DNA of 64,000 bases from CAG-791 sp002392385 (GTDB lineage Bacteria > Bacillota > Clostridia > Lachnospirales > Lachnospiraceae), in NCBI GenBank assembly GCA_946616295.1, contig CAMOIU010000002.1:1-64000 (forward strand). Reading direction: 5' to 3'. Within the stretch, counting starts at the first letter, position 1. Each line of letters opens with the position of its first letter. Below are positions 1-8,815 of the stretch, in pieces. The translations under genes and the position numbers were made by a program. The notes under the pieces are model-generated. The model had not been told where the DNA came from. It saw only the letters and a program-made list of their open reading frames with translations, and did not search any database.

Positions 1-965
1 TGCAGAACGACGGTTTTGCCCAGAAGATCTCCGACTACATCACCAAGAAGGTGGCGGAGAAGCTGGCCGGCATGTGCAAGACGGACAAGGAAGCCTACGA
101 GAAGTACTGGGACGACATCAGCCCCTTCATCAAGTACGGGTGCCTGCGCGACGACAAGTTCTGCGCAAAGATGACGGACTATATCCTGCTCAAGGATCTG
201 GACGGCAAGTATCACACCATTCCCGAGGCCCTGCAGATCAACACCTCCGATCCCGACACCCTGGAGGCCTCCGACGAGAAGGGCGAGACCGTGGAAGCGG
301 AAGTGGCGGATGACAAGGCGGAAGACAAGGAAGACAAGGAAGAGGCGGCGGACCGCACCATCTACTATGTCACCGATCTCCAGCAGCAGAGCCAGTATGT
401 GAAGATGTTCCGCGACAACGGCATGCAGGCCTTTGTCCTGGAGCGCACCATCGACCAGCCCTTCATCCAGCAGCTGGAGATGAAGAATGAGCATATCCAT
501 TTCGCCAGGGTGGATGCGGATATCCAGGAGGCGCTGAAGGCCTCCTCTGACGTAGACGCCGACACCCGGAAGGAGCAGGAGGACAAGATCGCCGGTCTCT
601 TCCGCAAAGCCCTGTCGGACGACCAGCTGAAGGTCAGGCTGGAGGATCTCAAGGACGAGAAGACGGCCGCCATGCTCACGGTGGACGAGCAGAGCCGCCG
701 TATGATGGATATGATGAAGATGTATGCCGCCTCCGGCATGGGCCTGGGCACCGGCATGGAGAAGGAAGGCCAGACCCTGGTCCTCAACGCCCTGCATCCC
801 CTGGTCAGAAGGCTCCTGGAGGCGGAGGACGGCGAGAATGACCGGATCCGCATGATCTGCAGCCAGCTCTATGACCTGGCCAGGATCCAGAACGGGCCTC
901 TCTCTCCGGAGGATATGACGGCCTTCATGCAGCGGAGCAGTGAGATCCTTCTGGCATTACAGTGA
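1..965 (+). CDS. htpG: Molecular chaperone HtpG (Hsp90), 3' part only
   Basis: This is the C-terminal half of the bacterial Hsp90 chaperone, an ATP-driven homodimeric folding factor of the cytosol. The reading frame is open from the left edge of the window (codons begin at base 3), so the ATPase domain and start lie outside. The visible part carries the typical middle-domain stretch LQNDGFAQKISDYI-type sequence, then SPFIKYGCLRDDKF, and a C-terminal dimerisation region ending at a TGA. About 320 residues are seen, roughly half the usual length. A very acidic insert (near residues 75-115, rich in E, D and K) separates middle and C-terminal domains. Family assignment is from sequence recognition and is secure; the internal GTG at 51 is not a real start. 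Confidence 0.93.
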   Translation, partial: QNDGFAQKISDYITKKVAEKLAGMCKTDKEAYEKYWDDISPFIKYGCLRDDKFCAKMTDYILLKDLDGKYHTIPEALQINTSDPDTLEASDEKGETVEAEVADDKAEDKEDKEEAADRTIYYVTDLQQQSQYVKMFRDNGMQAFVLERTIDQPFIQQLEMKNEHIHFARVDADIQEALKASSDVDADTRKEQEDKIAGLFRKALSDDQLKVRLEDLKDEKTAAMLTVDEQSRRMMDMMKMYAASGMGLGTGMEKEGQTLVLNALHPLVRRLLEAEDGENDRIRMICSQLYDLARIQNGPLSPEDMTAFMQRSSEILLALQ

Positions 966-974
966 CTCCGGCGA

Positions 975-1002
975 TGACTGAATAAGATCCTTATGATATA
1001 AT
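975..1002 (+). promoter_or_regulatory. Possible sigma-A promoter ahead of the DUF5717 gene
   Basis: A consensus -10 box TATAAT lies at 997-1002. The best -35 match 16 bp upstream, TGACTG at 975-980, is poor. If active, transcription would begin near 1009, inside the inverted repeat listed as the htpG terminator, so that hairpin would form the 5' leader of the downstream message. Confidence 0.4.
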
Positions 1003-1052
1003 GGGACTGCCCCGTCAGGCCTTCGCAGGTCAGGCGCGGCAGTCCCCTTCTT
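1003..1052 (+). terminator. Probable intrinsic terminator after htpG
   Basis: A perfect 9-bp inverted repeat (GGGACTGCC at 1003-1011 and GGCAGTCCC at 1038-1046) is followed by a modest pyrimidine run CTTCTTCTG. The loop is long (26 nt) and the T tract weak, so termination may be inefficient. Confidence 0.5.
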
Positions 1053-1071
1053 CTGTCCGGGACGGGCGGGG

Positions 1072-4000
1072 ATGAGGGCAGGCAGCAGACAGAAACGGAT
1101 CATCAGACAACTGTCAGACAACTATCGGTCAACGATAACTATCGGGTGTCCCATGAGAGAACTGTATACGCCCGCTAAGATGGGCGGAAGAGAATTTCAT
1201 ATCGCGGACGGAAGCATCAGCTTCTCCCGGAGAGAGCTCTATGTTTCCGTGGAGCCGGGGCAGGTGGTGACCGACAGCTTTGAGATCCGCTGCAGCCAGG
1301 AAGGCAATGTGTGCGGCGAGGTCCTGTCCGACAATGTCGTCATGGAGTGTCTGACGCCTTCCTTTAGAGAAAACGGGGAGCGGATCGGCTATCGCGTGGA
1401 TGCCGCGGGGCTCAGCGACGGAGACGAGATCCGGGGCTCCCTGATCATACTCAGCAACAGGGGAGAGTACCGTCTTCCCTACCATATCTATGTGAGCAGC
1501 CCCCAGATCCTGCCCTTTGAGGAGAACGGCGGGAGAGAGAAGGAGGGGACCCTGCGGGACCTCTCCGGCATCAAGAACCTCACCCAGTTCACGGAGCTGG
1601 CCAGAATGGAGTGGCAGGAGGCCGTGAGGCTCTTCTACGCGGAGCGGTTCACAAGACTTCTGAAGACACCGGAGGACAGGCTCCTCTACAGGGGGCTGAG
1701 CGTCCGCCCCGGCGATCCCCAGAATATGGAAGAATTCCTGCTGGCCTCCGGACGCAAGGCGCCGGTCACCTTCTCCGTGGACCGTCCGGAGATCCGGATG
1801 GAGATCCTGGGACAGGTGGACAGGACCCGGGCCAGGGAGCAGTCCGCCGAGCTCATCATCCGGCGCACCGGCTGGGGACTGACCCGGCTGGAGGTGACCT
1901 GCGAGGGCCGTTTTCTCGAGGCCGGCACAGGGACAGGAGAGAGGGGAGACGGGCTCAAGGGCTCGCCTGTCCGCCGGGGCGCCGTGCAGATGCGGCTCCA
2001 GGAGGCGGATTTCCTGGGCTCCGAGGCCAGGGTCCAGATCCGGATCCGGACCCGTTTCCTGCACGCGGGAAGGAACTTCGGGAGCCTTCTCCTGAGCGGA
2101 CCCTATCAGCAGATCCGTGTACCGGTGGAGGTCCTGTGTCATAAACGGGGCAGGGTCAATGCCGGGGACACCCACGGCTACGGCCGTCAGATCATGGAGC
2201 TGACCTGCGATTATGAGAAGCTCTGCACCGGGCGTCTGGAGGGCGTGGAGTTCCTGCGGCGGGCGGAGGTCCTGATCCAGCGCATGGAGGTCCATGAGCC
2301 GGGAGCGGAGCTGCCCAGACTCTACAGGGTACACCTGCTCCTCATGGAGCAGAAGGTGCGGCAGGCTGTCGCCGAGCTGGAGAGCACCCGGCGCAAGCTG
2401 GCCGGTGTAGGCGCGGGACAGGTCCTGCCCATGAGCTATGCCCAGTACGAGGGGGAGAGCGACTGGATCTACTGCTACCGCCAGTACCTGAACGCCCTCG
2501 CCCGTGGCGATGCCGCCGAGATCACCCCCAGGACCGTCAGGGCCATTCGGGAGAGACACAGAAAAGACCCCGCGGACTGGCGCATAGGTCTTATGATGAT
2601 GGAGCTGTCCGGGGAGTATCCCGCCGGCAGCGCCGCCAGATGGAGCTTCCTGCGCCGCCTCTACAGGGCGGGCAGCCGGAGCCGGATCCTGTATCTGGAG
2701 GCCTGGGAGGTGCTGTCCCACCTGCCGGAGCTGGCCGGACGCGTGGAGGAGGCCGGCAGGCCCAGAACAGAAGGAGACCCCTTCACCCTCAAGGTGCTCC
2801 GTTACGGGACATCCCGGGGAATGCTGACGCCCGCGCTGGCGGAGCGCATACTGGTCATGGCGGAGAGAAGCCGCAGCTTCTCCCCGGACCTGGCATGGCT
2901 CCTCCGCACCGCCTGGGAACAGCCTTCCCTTTCCGAATATAAGGACAGGATCCTGCAGACCCTCTGCAGCATGCTGATCCGGGGAGAGAACACAGACTCT
3001 GCCTGGAACGGATGGTATGCCAGAGGCATCGCCCAGGGGCTGCGCCTGTCCAGACTGAGCGACTGCTACGTGCGGTCTCTGCCGGAGGATTACAGCGGCG
3101 AGATCCCCGAAGCGGTCCTTAAAGACCTGCCCTCCATGGGGGCCCTGTCCTACAGGACCCGGGCCATCCTCTTCAGGTCCCTCTATAACCAGCGGGAAGC
3201 CCTTCCCGCCCTGTGGGAAACCGGCAGGGAGGAGGCGGCGGAGTTCACCCGCAGGGAGCTTCTGGCCGGTCATATCAATGAGGACCTGGCCCGGCTCTAC
3301 AGCGCCTGCCTCAGGGACGAGGAGTTCCGGCAGCTGACCTGGGAGAGATTCTCCGACACGGAGAGGACCAGGCTGGTGGAGGCCTCCTGCACGCGGCAGG
3401 TGCGCACCACCCGCATATATATGCTGAAGGTCATCCTTCTTTACACATCCCATGCCGCCCAGGAGGAGAGAAGACTGGATAACGGCACGGCCAGACTGCC
3501 TGTGTACGGCACCCACAACCGGCTCTTCTTCGAGGATGCCGCGGGGCACCGCTATGCCATCAGTGTCCCCTATACGCTGGATGCCATGATGGAAGAGGCG
3601 GACGACCGGAGCGCCGCGGAGACGGAGCTCCCTCTCTGCCTGCTCTGCAGGAGCGGCGTGGAGGAGCCGGAATTCTCCGTCACCGCCGCCAACGCCGGGA
3701 CCTGCTCCAGGCTCCTGGACCTGGACGAGAGAAAAGGCCGCCAGCTGGCGCCGGCCGCGGACCGCAGGCTCCGCACGGGTCTGCTGCGCTTCTATGAGGA
3801 AGAGGGACGGACAGAGGAGGCGGCGGAGCTCCTGCACAGGACCGACCCCGTGGAATTGACGGGGGCGGAGAGAGCGGACGCCGTCCGCATCCTGGCCGCC
3901 ACCGACCCGTCGGCAGCCATGGACTGGATGCTGGACTTCGGAGACAGCGGCGTCGATCCCGGTGCTGTCCTGGCGGCCGCCTGCGCGGCGCCCCAGGCCC

Positions 4001-4974
4001 TCTATGAGGAACCGGCCCCCAGAATGCTGTGGCGGGCGGTCAATGACCCCCGGGCCGACGCGGACAGCCCTGACCGCGACGCGGCGCTGAGCCTTCTGTG
4101 CGGGTGCCTGGACGGCACATCGGAAGAGCTGGACAGGCTGCGGAGCCTGTGCGGGGAGAGATCCCTGGAGACCGGCGATCTGACGGTCCGGCTCCTGAAA
4201 CAGATGCTTTTCACCGGCGAGACCATCCCCGGCCAGGCGGACCTTCTGGATCTGCTCAGGGAGGAAGGCCTGGACCGGCAGGATCCGCGCCTCTTCGAGG
4301 CGGGGGTCAGCGCCTACTGCCACCGTGTCTTCTCGGAGGAGAAGAGAACGGATCCCCGCATCGCCGCCTGTCTTCTGGACAGGGTCCGGGCGGGGGACAA
4401 GCTGCCCAATATCTGCCTGCTGGCCCTGCTGCGCGACTGCGCGGAGGAGGGCGGCAGCCATGAGAGCGAGAACCGGCCGATCGTGCGGCAGATGCTGACA
4501 GAGCTCCTGCAGCAGGATATCCTATTCCCCTTCTTCCGCCATTTCTCCGGCATGAACAGCCGGCTGGACCTCTACGCGGGGGAGACGGTGGCCGAGTACT
4601 GCGACCGCTCGGGCAGAAGCGATGCCAGGATCAGGATCCACTACGCCCTGGAACAGGGCGGCAGGCGGGACGTTTTTGCCACCCGGGAGATGAAGAGGGT
4701 CTATGACAGCTTCTATGTGAGCGCCTTCCTCCTCTTCTACGGGGAGCAGATCCATTATTTCATCACGGACGATGAGGCGGGCCGCAACATCGTGGAGAGC
4801 GGCACCCTGGAGCGGGATCTCCGGATCCGGGCGGACCGGCAGGAGCGCTTCGGCCGGATCGACGCCCTGTCCCGGGCCGCTGCCCGCGGGGAGCGCCGGG
4901 AGGCACTGGCGGAGATCGAGGACTATGAACGGACGGACATCCTGGTCAGACGGATCTTCCATGAGGAGAGCTGA
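1072..4974 (+). CDS. DUF5717 family protein (giant uncharacterised protein)
   Basis: A 1300-residue protein of unknown function resembling the DUF5717 family found in Lachnospiraceae, where it sits beside a DUF5716 gene as it does here. No signal peptide or membrane segment is visible. The N-terminal ~350 residues look beta-rich (alternating hydrophobic and Gly/Arg stretches, e.g. SISFSRRELYVSVEPGQ). The rest is alpha-helical and rich in Leu, Arg, Glu and Ala, with many helix pairs resembling TPR or HEAT-like repeats. The start is uncertain: ATG 1072 has a G-rich stretch almost touching it, and ATG 1153 (MRELYTPAK) is an alternative; neither has a well-spaced ribosome binding site. It is followed after 40 bp by the DUF5716 gene. 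A large scaffold or repeat protein is inferred from composition only. Confidence 0.75.
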   Translation: MRAGSRQKRIIRQLSDNYRSTITIGCPMRELYTPAKMGGREFHIADGSISFSRRELYVSVEPGQVVTDSFEIRCSQEGNVCGEVLSDNVVMECLTPSFRENGERIGYRVDAAGLSDGDEIRGSLIILSNRGEYRLPYHIYVSSPQILPFEENGGREKEGTLRDLSGIKNLTQFTELARMEWQEAVRLFYAERFTRLLKTPEDRLLYRGLSVRPGDPQNMEEFLLASGRKAPVTFSVDRPEIRMEILGQVDRTRAREQSAELIIRRTGWGLTRLEVTCEGRFLEAGTGTGERGDGLKGSPVRRGAVQMRLQEADFLGSEARVQIRIRTRFLHAGRNFGSLLLSGPYQQIRVPVEVLCHKRGRVNAGDTHGYGRQIMELTCDYEKLCTGRLEGVEFLRRAEVLIQRMEVHEPGAELPRLYRVHLLLMEQKVRQAVAELESTRRKLAGVGAGQVLPMSYAQYEGESDWIYCYRQYLNALARGDAAEITPRTVRAIRERHRKDPADWRIGLMMMELSGEYPAGSAARWSFLRRLYRAGSRSRILYLEAWEVLSHLPELAGRVEEAGRPRTEGDPFTLKVLRYGTSRGMLTPALAERILVMAERSRSFSPDLAWLLRTAWEQPSLSEYKDRILQTLCSMLIRGENTDSAWNGWYARGIAQGLRLSRLSDCYVRSLPEDYSGEIPEAVLKDLPSMGALSYRTRAILFRSLYNQREALPALWETGREEAAEFTRRELLAGHINEDLARLYSACLRDEEFRQLTWERFSDTERTRLVEASCTRQVRTTRIYMLKVILLYTSHAAQEERRLDNGTARLPVYGTHNRLFFEDAAGHRYAISVPYTLDAMMEEADDRSAAETELPLCLLCRSGVEEPEFSVTAANAGTCSRLLDLDERKGRQLAPAADRRLRTGLLRFYEEEGRTEEAAELLHRTDPVELTGAERADAVRILAATDPSAAMDWMLDFGDSGVDPGAVLAAACAAPQALYEEPAPRMLWRAVNDPRADADSPDRDAALSLLCGCLDGTSEELDRLRSLCGERSLETGDLTVRLLKQMLFTGETIPGQADLLDLLREEGLDRQDPRLFEAGVSAYCHRVFSEEKRTDPRIAACLLDRVRAGDKLPNICLLALLRDCAEEGGSHESENRPIVRQMLTELLQQDILFPFFRHFSGMNSRLDLYAGETVAEYCDRSGRSDARIRIHYALEQGGRRDVFATREMKRVYDSFYVSAFLLFYGEQIHYFITDDEAGRNIVESGTLERDLRIRADRQERFGRIDALSRAAARGERREALAEIEDYERTDILVRRIFHEES

Positions 4975-5014
4975 GACCCGGAGGACGCGGGTGATAATTG
5001 CGGAGGCTTAAGGC

Positions 5015-6286
5015 GTGTTATTCGACAGACTGCCGGACAAAAAGTATATGGTCGGGATCGATCTGCAGGAGCAGTTCTGCCAGATCTCTTACCTCAACGG
5101 CAGAAAAGCGCGTGTGGACCAGGACCCGGTGACCTTCTCCCAGGTCTCGGGCAAGGCGGTCTTCAACATTCCGCTGGCCCTCTGCCGCGAGCCGGACTCG
5201 GGCAGCTGGAGCTTCGGCCAGGAAGCCCTGGAGAGAGCCAGACAGGGCGGCTTCCTTCTGACAGACCTCCTGGCCCTGGCCCGCAGGGAAGAACCGGTCG
5301 CCGTGGGACGGGAGGAGTTCCTGCCGGAAGGACTCCTGGCCCTCTACCTGCGCAGGTGCCTGTCCATCCTGGAGATGGAGGTGCCGGCGGAGGAGACGGA
5401 GTGCATCATCTTCACGGCGCCCTGCATGGACAGGGAGACGGTCCGGATCATGCAGCGGGTCATGGAAAGACTGCAGCCCGGCGTGCGGGAGGTGGCCTTT
5501 GAGGATCATCAGCGGTCCTTCTACCAGTACCTGCTGATGCAGAACGAGCAGCAGAGAAAAGACGGCACCCTTCTGTGCGAACTGTCGGAGGAGGGGGCCC
5601 TGCATCTGCTGCGCCTGCGCTTCAACCCCGGCACAAGGCCGGTGGTCTGCATACCGGAGGAGAAGGACCTTCAGCTGGAGGCGGACACAGCAGCCCTGCG
5701 GGACGAGGAACTGGCCGGTATTCTGGAGGAGGAGCTGGCGGCGGAGGACGTGGGCTGCATCTACCTGATCGGGGAGGGATTCTCCGGGGACAGGATGCCC
5801 ATGACCCAGGAGCTGGCTGCTTCCGGCCGGCGGGCCTTCCTGGGCAACAACCTCTACAGCAAGGGAGCGGCTTACGGCGCCCTCTTCAGGGTCCATCCGC
5901 CGGAGGCGGCCGGGCGTTATTTCCTTTTAGAGAAGGACATGCTGCGGTCGAACCTGGGGATCCGGGCGGAGAGAGCCGGCAGGCCGGGCTATCACGCCCT
6001 TCTGGACGCGGGGCGCCTCTGGTATGAGGTGGACGTGACGGAAGACCTGCTCTTGGCGGACAACCGGTCCCTGACATTGGAGAGGACCCCCATGACCGGC
6101 GAGAGTCCGGAGGAGCTGGAGGTGGCCCTGGAGAACATGCCCGCAAGAGACCCGCTGACCACCAGGGTCCGCATCCACATGACCATGCGGGGACCGGACA
6201 GGCTCTTCCTGCAGATCGAGGACCTGGGATTCGGGGAGATCAGCCCTTCCGGCGGACTGCGCTGGGAGCAGGAGCTGGTGATCTGA
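5015..6286 (+). CDS. DUF5716 family protein, possible degenerate Hsp70/actin-like fold
   Basis: A 423-residue cytosolic protein starting at GTG 5015, with GGAGG eight bases upstream at 5002-5006. It resembles the DUF5716 family and forms a tight unit with the genes before (40 bp) and after (49 bp). Two stretches recall the actin/Hsp70 ATPase fold: VGIDLQEQFCQISY near residues 13-26, like the phosphate-1 motif of DnaK, and YLIGEGFSG (about 249-257) followed by NNLYSKGAAYGAL (about 279-291), like the adenosine motif and GAAYGA of Hsp70. The phosphate-1 loop lacks the usual Gly-Thr-Thr, so ATP binding is doubtful. The family name is moderately secure; the fold is my inference. Confidence 0.75.
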   Translation: MLFDRLPDKKYMVGIDLQEQFCQISYLNGRKARVDQDPVTFSQVSGKAVFNIPLALCREPDSGSWSFGQEALERARQGGFLLTDLLALARREEPVAVGREEFLPEGLLALYLRRCLSILEMEVPAEETECIIFTAPCMDRETVRIMQRVMERLQPGVREVAFEDHQRSFYQYLLMQNEQQRKDGTLLCELSEEGALHLLRLRFNPGTRPVVCIPEEKDLQLEADTAALRDEELAGILEEELAAEDVGCIYLIGEGFSGDRMPMTQELAASGRRAFLGNNLYSKGAAYGALFRVHPPEAAGRYFLLEKDMLRSNLGIRAERAGRPGYHALLDAGRLWYEVDVTEDLLLADNRSLTLERTPMTGESPEELEVALENMPARDPLTTRVRIHMTMRGPDRLFLQIEDLGFGEISPSGGLRWEQELVI

Positions 6287-6335
6287 CAGGCAACCGGAGC
6301 CGGGAAGAACCGGAAGGCGTTTTCGGAGGAGAGAA

Positions 6336-7178
6336 ATGAGCGGAAGAGTTCTGCTGCCCATCGGGCGGATAGCCCGCGAGCCCTACAGGGTGGCTCTCAT
6401 AGACAGAAATGTGTACAGCGCGGAGGAACTCTGCTGTACCATCGGTCAGTGCGCTTCTTTTCTCGACGACAGGCTCAGGGACGAGGGACTTCTGCGGTGG
6501 CTGGACGAGGAGCTGGGGCTCAGGGACCTGGCCAGACAGCTCAGACCTTTATTGAAGAACAAGGGAGGCCTGGCGGATTTCGCCGGTGTGATCCTCCTCT
6601 ACACAGGCTACCACACCCAGCCCCAGATCGACCGGATTCTGCAGAAGATCCGCGAGAGCCACGGCATGGAGCCCTTTGAGCGGCAGGTGGCCGAGGCCAG
6701 GTTCAGCGCCGGGAGCGGCCGGATCGGCCAGGCTCAGGAGCAGCTGGATACGGTCCTTGAGAACCTGCCCGCCCCGGAGAAGGAGCTGCGGGCCAGGATC
6801 TGGAAGGAGAAGGGCGTCCTCTATACCGACATCTTCCGCTTCGAGAATGCGGCGGTATGTTTTGGCAAGGCCTGGAAGCTGGTGCAGAATCCCCAGTACG
6901 GCCGCTTCTACCTGACCTGCCTGAAGCTGACCGTCGCCCCGGAGGAGCTGCAGGCCTTCCTGGCCCAGAACCGGGATCTGCAGGCTCTCATGCAGCACGT
7001 GGACGCGGACCTGGAGGAGGCGGAGCACATCTACGCCGCCGGACCCAGGGGACGGCAGGTCCGCCGTATGGCCAAGGCTCTCCAGGACGGCAGGCAGAAG
7101 AGCTTCGACCGGCTTCTGGAGGAGCATGTAAAGCAGCTCAAGGACACCTACCGGCAGTCGAGGGCCGGCATAGACTGA
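6336..7178 (+). CDS. Uncharacterised helical-repeat (TPR-like) protein of the DUF5716/5717 module
   Basis: A 280-residue soluble protein with a strong GGAGGAGAG site just before its ATG. Residues 1-90 form a unique N-terminal region. From about residue 110 on, the sequence has TPR-like helix pairs: FSAGSGRIGQAQEQLDTVL, then GVLYTDIFRFENAAVCFGKAW, with the Ala/Gly/aromatic spacing expected of such repeats. The C-terminus is basic. It is the third gene of a compact set with the DUF5717 and DUF5716 genes, which suggests that the three products act together. No catalytic motif was seen. It may serve as an adaptor, but the function is not known. Confidence 0.7.
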   Translation: MSGRVLLPIGRIAREPYRVALIDRNVYSAEELCCTIGQCASFLDDRLRDEGLLRWLDEELGLRDLARQLRPLLKNKGGLADFAGVILLYTGYHTQPQIDRILQKIRESHGMEPFERQVAEARFSAGSGRIGQAQEQLDTVLENLPAPEKELRARIWKEKGVLYTDIFRFENAAVCFGKAWKLVQNPQYGRFYLTCLKLTVAPEELQAFLAQNRDLQALMQHVDADLEEAEHIYAAGPRGRQVRRMAKALQDGRQKSFDRLLEEHVKQLKDTYRQSRAGID

Positions 7179-7214
7179 AGAAATATTCCTTAACGCATTC
7201 TGTTCCGCCGCTAC

Positions 7215-7242
7215 TTGACGCGGGAAGGATTGTGTTTATACT
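7215..7242 (+). promoter_or_regulatory. Sigma-A promoter of purB
   Basis: TTGACG (7215-7220), a 16-bp spacer and TATACT (7237-7242). The TTG of the -35 box makes a spurious upstream start in the purB frame. The untranslated leader would be about 90 nt. Confidence 0.65.
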
Positions 7243-7340
7243 GTAAGGGTCCGGTCAGGTACGTGCGGAATGTGCCCGGCCGGGAACAGAGGGACAGGCA
7301 GAGGCTGGGCGGGCGCTTAAGGGCCCGGGAAAGGCGGAAC

Positions 7341-8774
7341 ATGAGCAAGGACAGATATGTGAGCCCGCTCTCAGAGCGTTACGCGAGCAGGGAGATGCAG
7401 TATATCTTCTCCCCGGACAAGAAATTCAGGACCTGGCGCAGACTCTGGATCGCTCTGGCGGAGATCGAGCAGGAGCTGGGCCTTCCCATCACGGACGAAC
7501 AGATCGCGGAACTCAGGGCCCACGCCGAGGATATCAATTATGAAGAGGCTGAGGCGCGGGAACGGGTGGTCCGCCACGATGTCATGAGCCATGTCTATGC
7601 CTATGGCCTGCAGTGTCCCAAGGCCCGCGGGATCATCCATCTGGGCGCCACCAGCTGCTACGTGGGCGACAACACCGACATCCTGATCATGCGGGATGCC
7701 CTTGTTCTGGTGAGGACCAAGCTGGTCAACGTCCTGGCGGCCCTGGCGGAATTCGCCCGCAGCTACAAGGACCTGCCCACCCTGGCCTTCACCCACTTCC
7801 AGCCCGCCCAGCCCACCACCGTGGGCAAGCGCGCCACCCTGTGGATGCAGGAATTCCAGCTGGCCCTGGAAGAGGTCAGCCACGCCCTGGACAGCCTCAG
7901 GCTCCTGGGCAGCAAGGGAACCACCGGTACCCAGGCCTCCTTCCTGGAGCTCTTCGACGGCGACCTTGACAAGGTGGACCGTCTGGATCCCATGCTGGCC
8001 GACAAGATGGGCATGCCCGGCTGCTTCCCCGTATCCGGCCAGACCTATCCCAGACTTCTGGACACCATCGTCCTCAACAGTCTCGGCATCACGGCCCAGG
8101 CGGCCATGAAGATGGCCACGGACATCCGTCTGCTTCAGCACCTCAAGGAGGTGGAGGAGCCCTTCGAGAAGAGCCAGATCGGTTCTTCCGCCATGGCCTA
8201 CAAACGCAATCCCATGCGGAGCGAGCGGATCTGCTCCCTGTCCCGCTACGTGCTCATCGATGTCCTCAACCCCGCGGTCACGGCCGGCACACAGTGGTTC
8301 GAGAGGACCCTGGACGATTCCGCCAACAAGCGCCTGAGCGTGCCCGAGGGCTTCCTGGCCATCGACGGCATTCTGGACCTCTGCCTCAACGTGACCGACG
8401 GCCTCAAGGTCTATCCCAAGGTCATCGAGAAGAGACTGCGGTCTGAGCTGCCCTTCATGGCCACCGAGAATATCATGATGGACGCGGTGAAGAACGGCGG
8501 AGACCGTCAGGAGCTCCACGAGCGGATCCGGGAGCTCTCCATGCAGGCCGGCCGCCGGGTCAAGGAGGAGGGCCTCGAGAACGATCTGCTGGAGAGGATC
8601 GCCGCGGATCCCATGTTCGGTCTGGACAGGGCCAGCCTGGAGCAGACCCTGGATCCTTCCCGCTATGTGGGCTGCGCGCCCCATCAGGTGGACCGCTATC
8701 TGGACGAGGTCATCCGGCCCATTCTGGATCAGTACAGAGATGTTCTCGGCGCCAGCGCTGAGATTCATGTGTGA
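7341..8774 (+). CDS. purB: Adenylosuccinate lyase
   Basis: Splits SAICAR to AICAR and adenylosuccinate to AMP, both with release of fumarate, in purine synthesis. The 477-residue length fits the family. The fumarase/aspartase superfamily signature GSSAMAYKRNPMRSE lies near residues 281-295, with the catalytic serine in its flexible loop. Other conserved blocks are RHDVMSHV near residue 78, TSCYVGDNTD, and THFQPAQPTTVGKRA. The start at ATG 7341 (MSKDRYVSPLSERYAS) is chosen because it matches the family N-terminus and follows GGAAAGGCGG; longer frames reach into the promoter. purA follows 41 bp downstream, so two successive users of adenylosuccinate are paired. Confidence 0.96.
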   Translation: MSKDRYVSPLSERYASREMQYIFSPDKKFRTWRRLWIALAEIEQELGLPITDEQIAELRAHAEDINYEEAEARERVVRHDVMSHVYAYGLQCPKARGIIHLGATSCYVGDNTDILIMRDALVLVRTKLVNVLAALAEFARSYKDLPTLAFTHFQPAQPTTVGKRATLWMQEFQLALEEVSHALDSLRLLGSKGTTGTQASFLELFDGDLDKVDRLDPMLADKMGMPGCFPVSGQTYPRLLDTIVLNSLGITAQAAMKMATDIRLLQHLKEVEEPFEKSQIGSSAMAYKRNPMRSERICSLSRYVLIDVLNPAVTAGTQWFERTLDDSANKRLSVPEGFLAIDGILDLCLNVTDGLKVYPKVIEKRLRSELPFMATENIMMDAVKNGGDRQELHERIRELSMQAGRRVKEEGLENDLLERIAADPMFGLDRASLEQTLDPSRYVGCAPHQVDRYLDEVIRPILDQYRDVLGASAEIHV

Positions 8775-8815
8775 CAGATATTTTCTTCGGTTTTATTTAA
8801 GAAAAGGAGGCAGTC

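Noticed and set aside
1129..4461. An 1110-codon open frame on the minus strand
   Set aside because: It is antisense to the DUF5717 gene, lacks a ribosome site, and has the Gly/Pro/Gln/Arg-rich composition of a GC-rich shadow frame.
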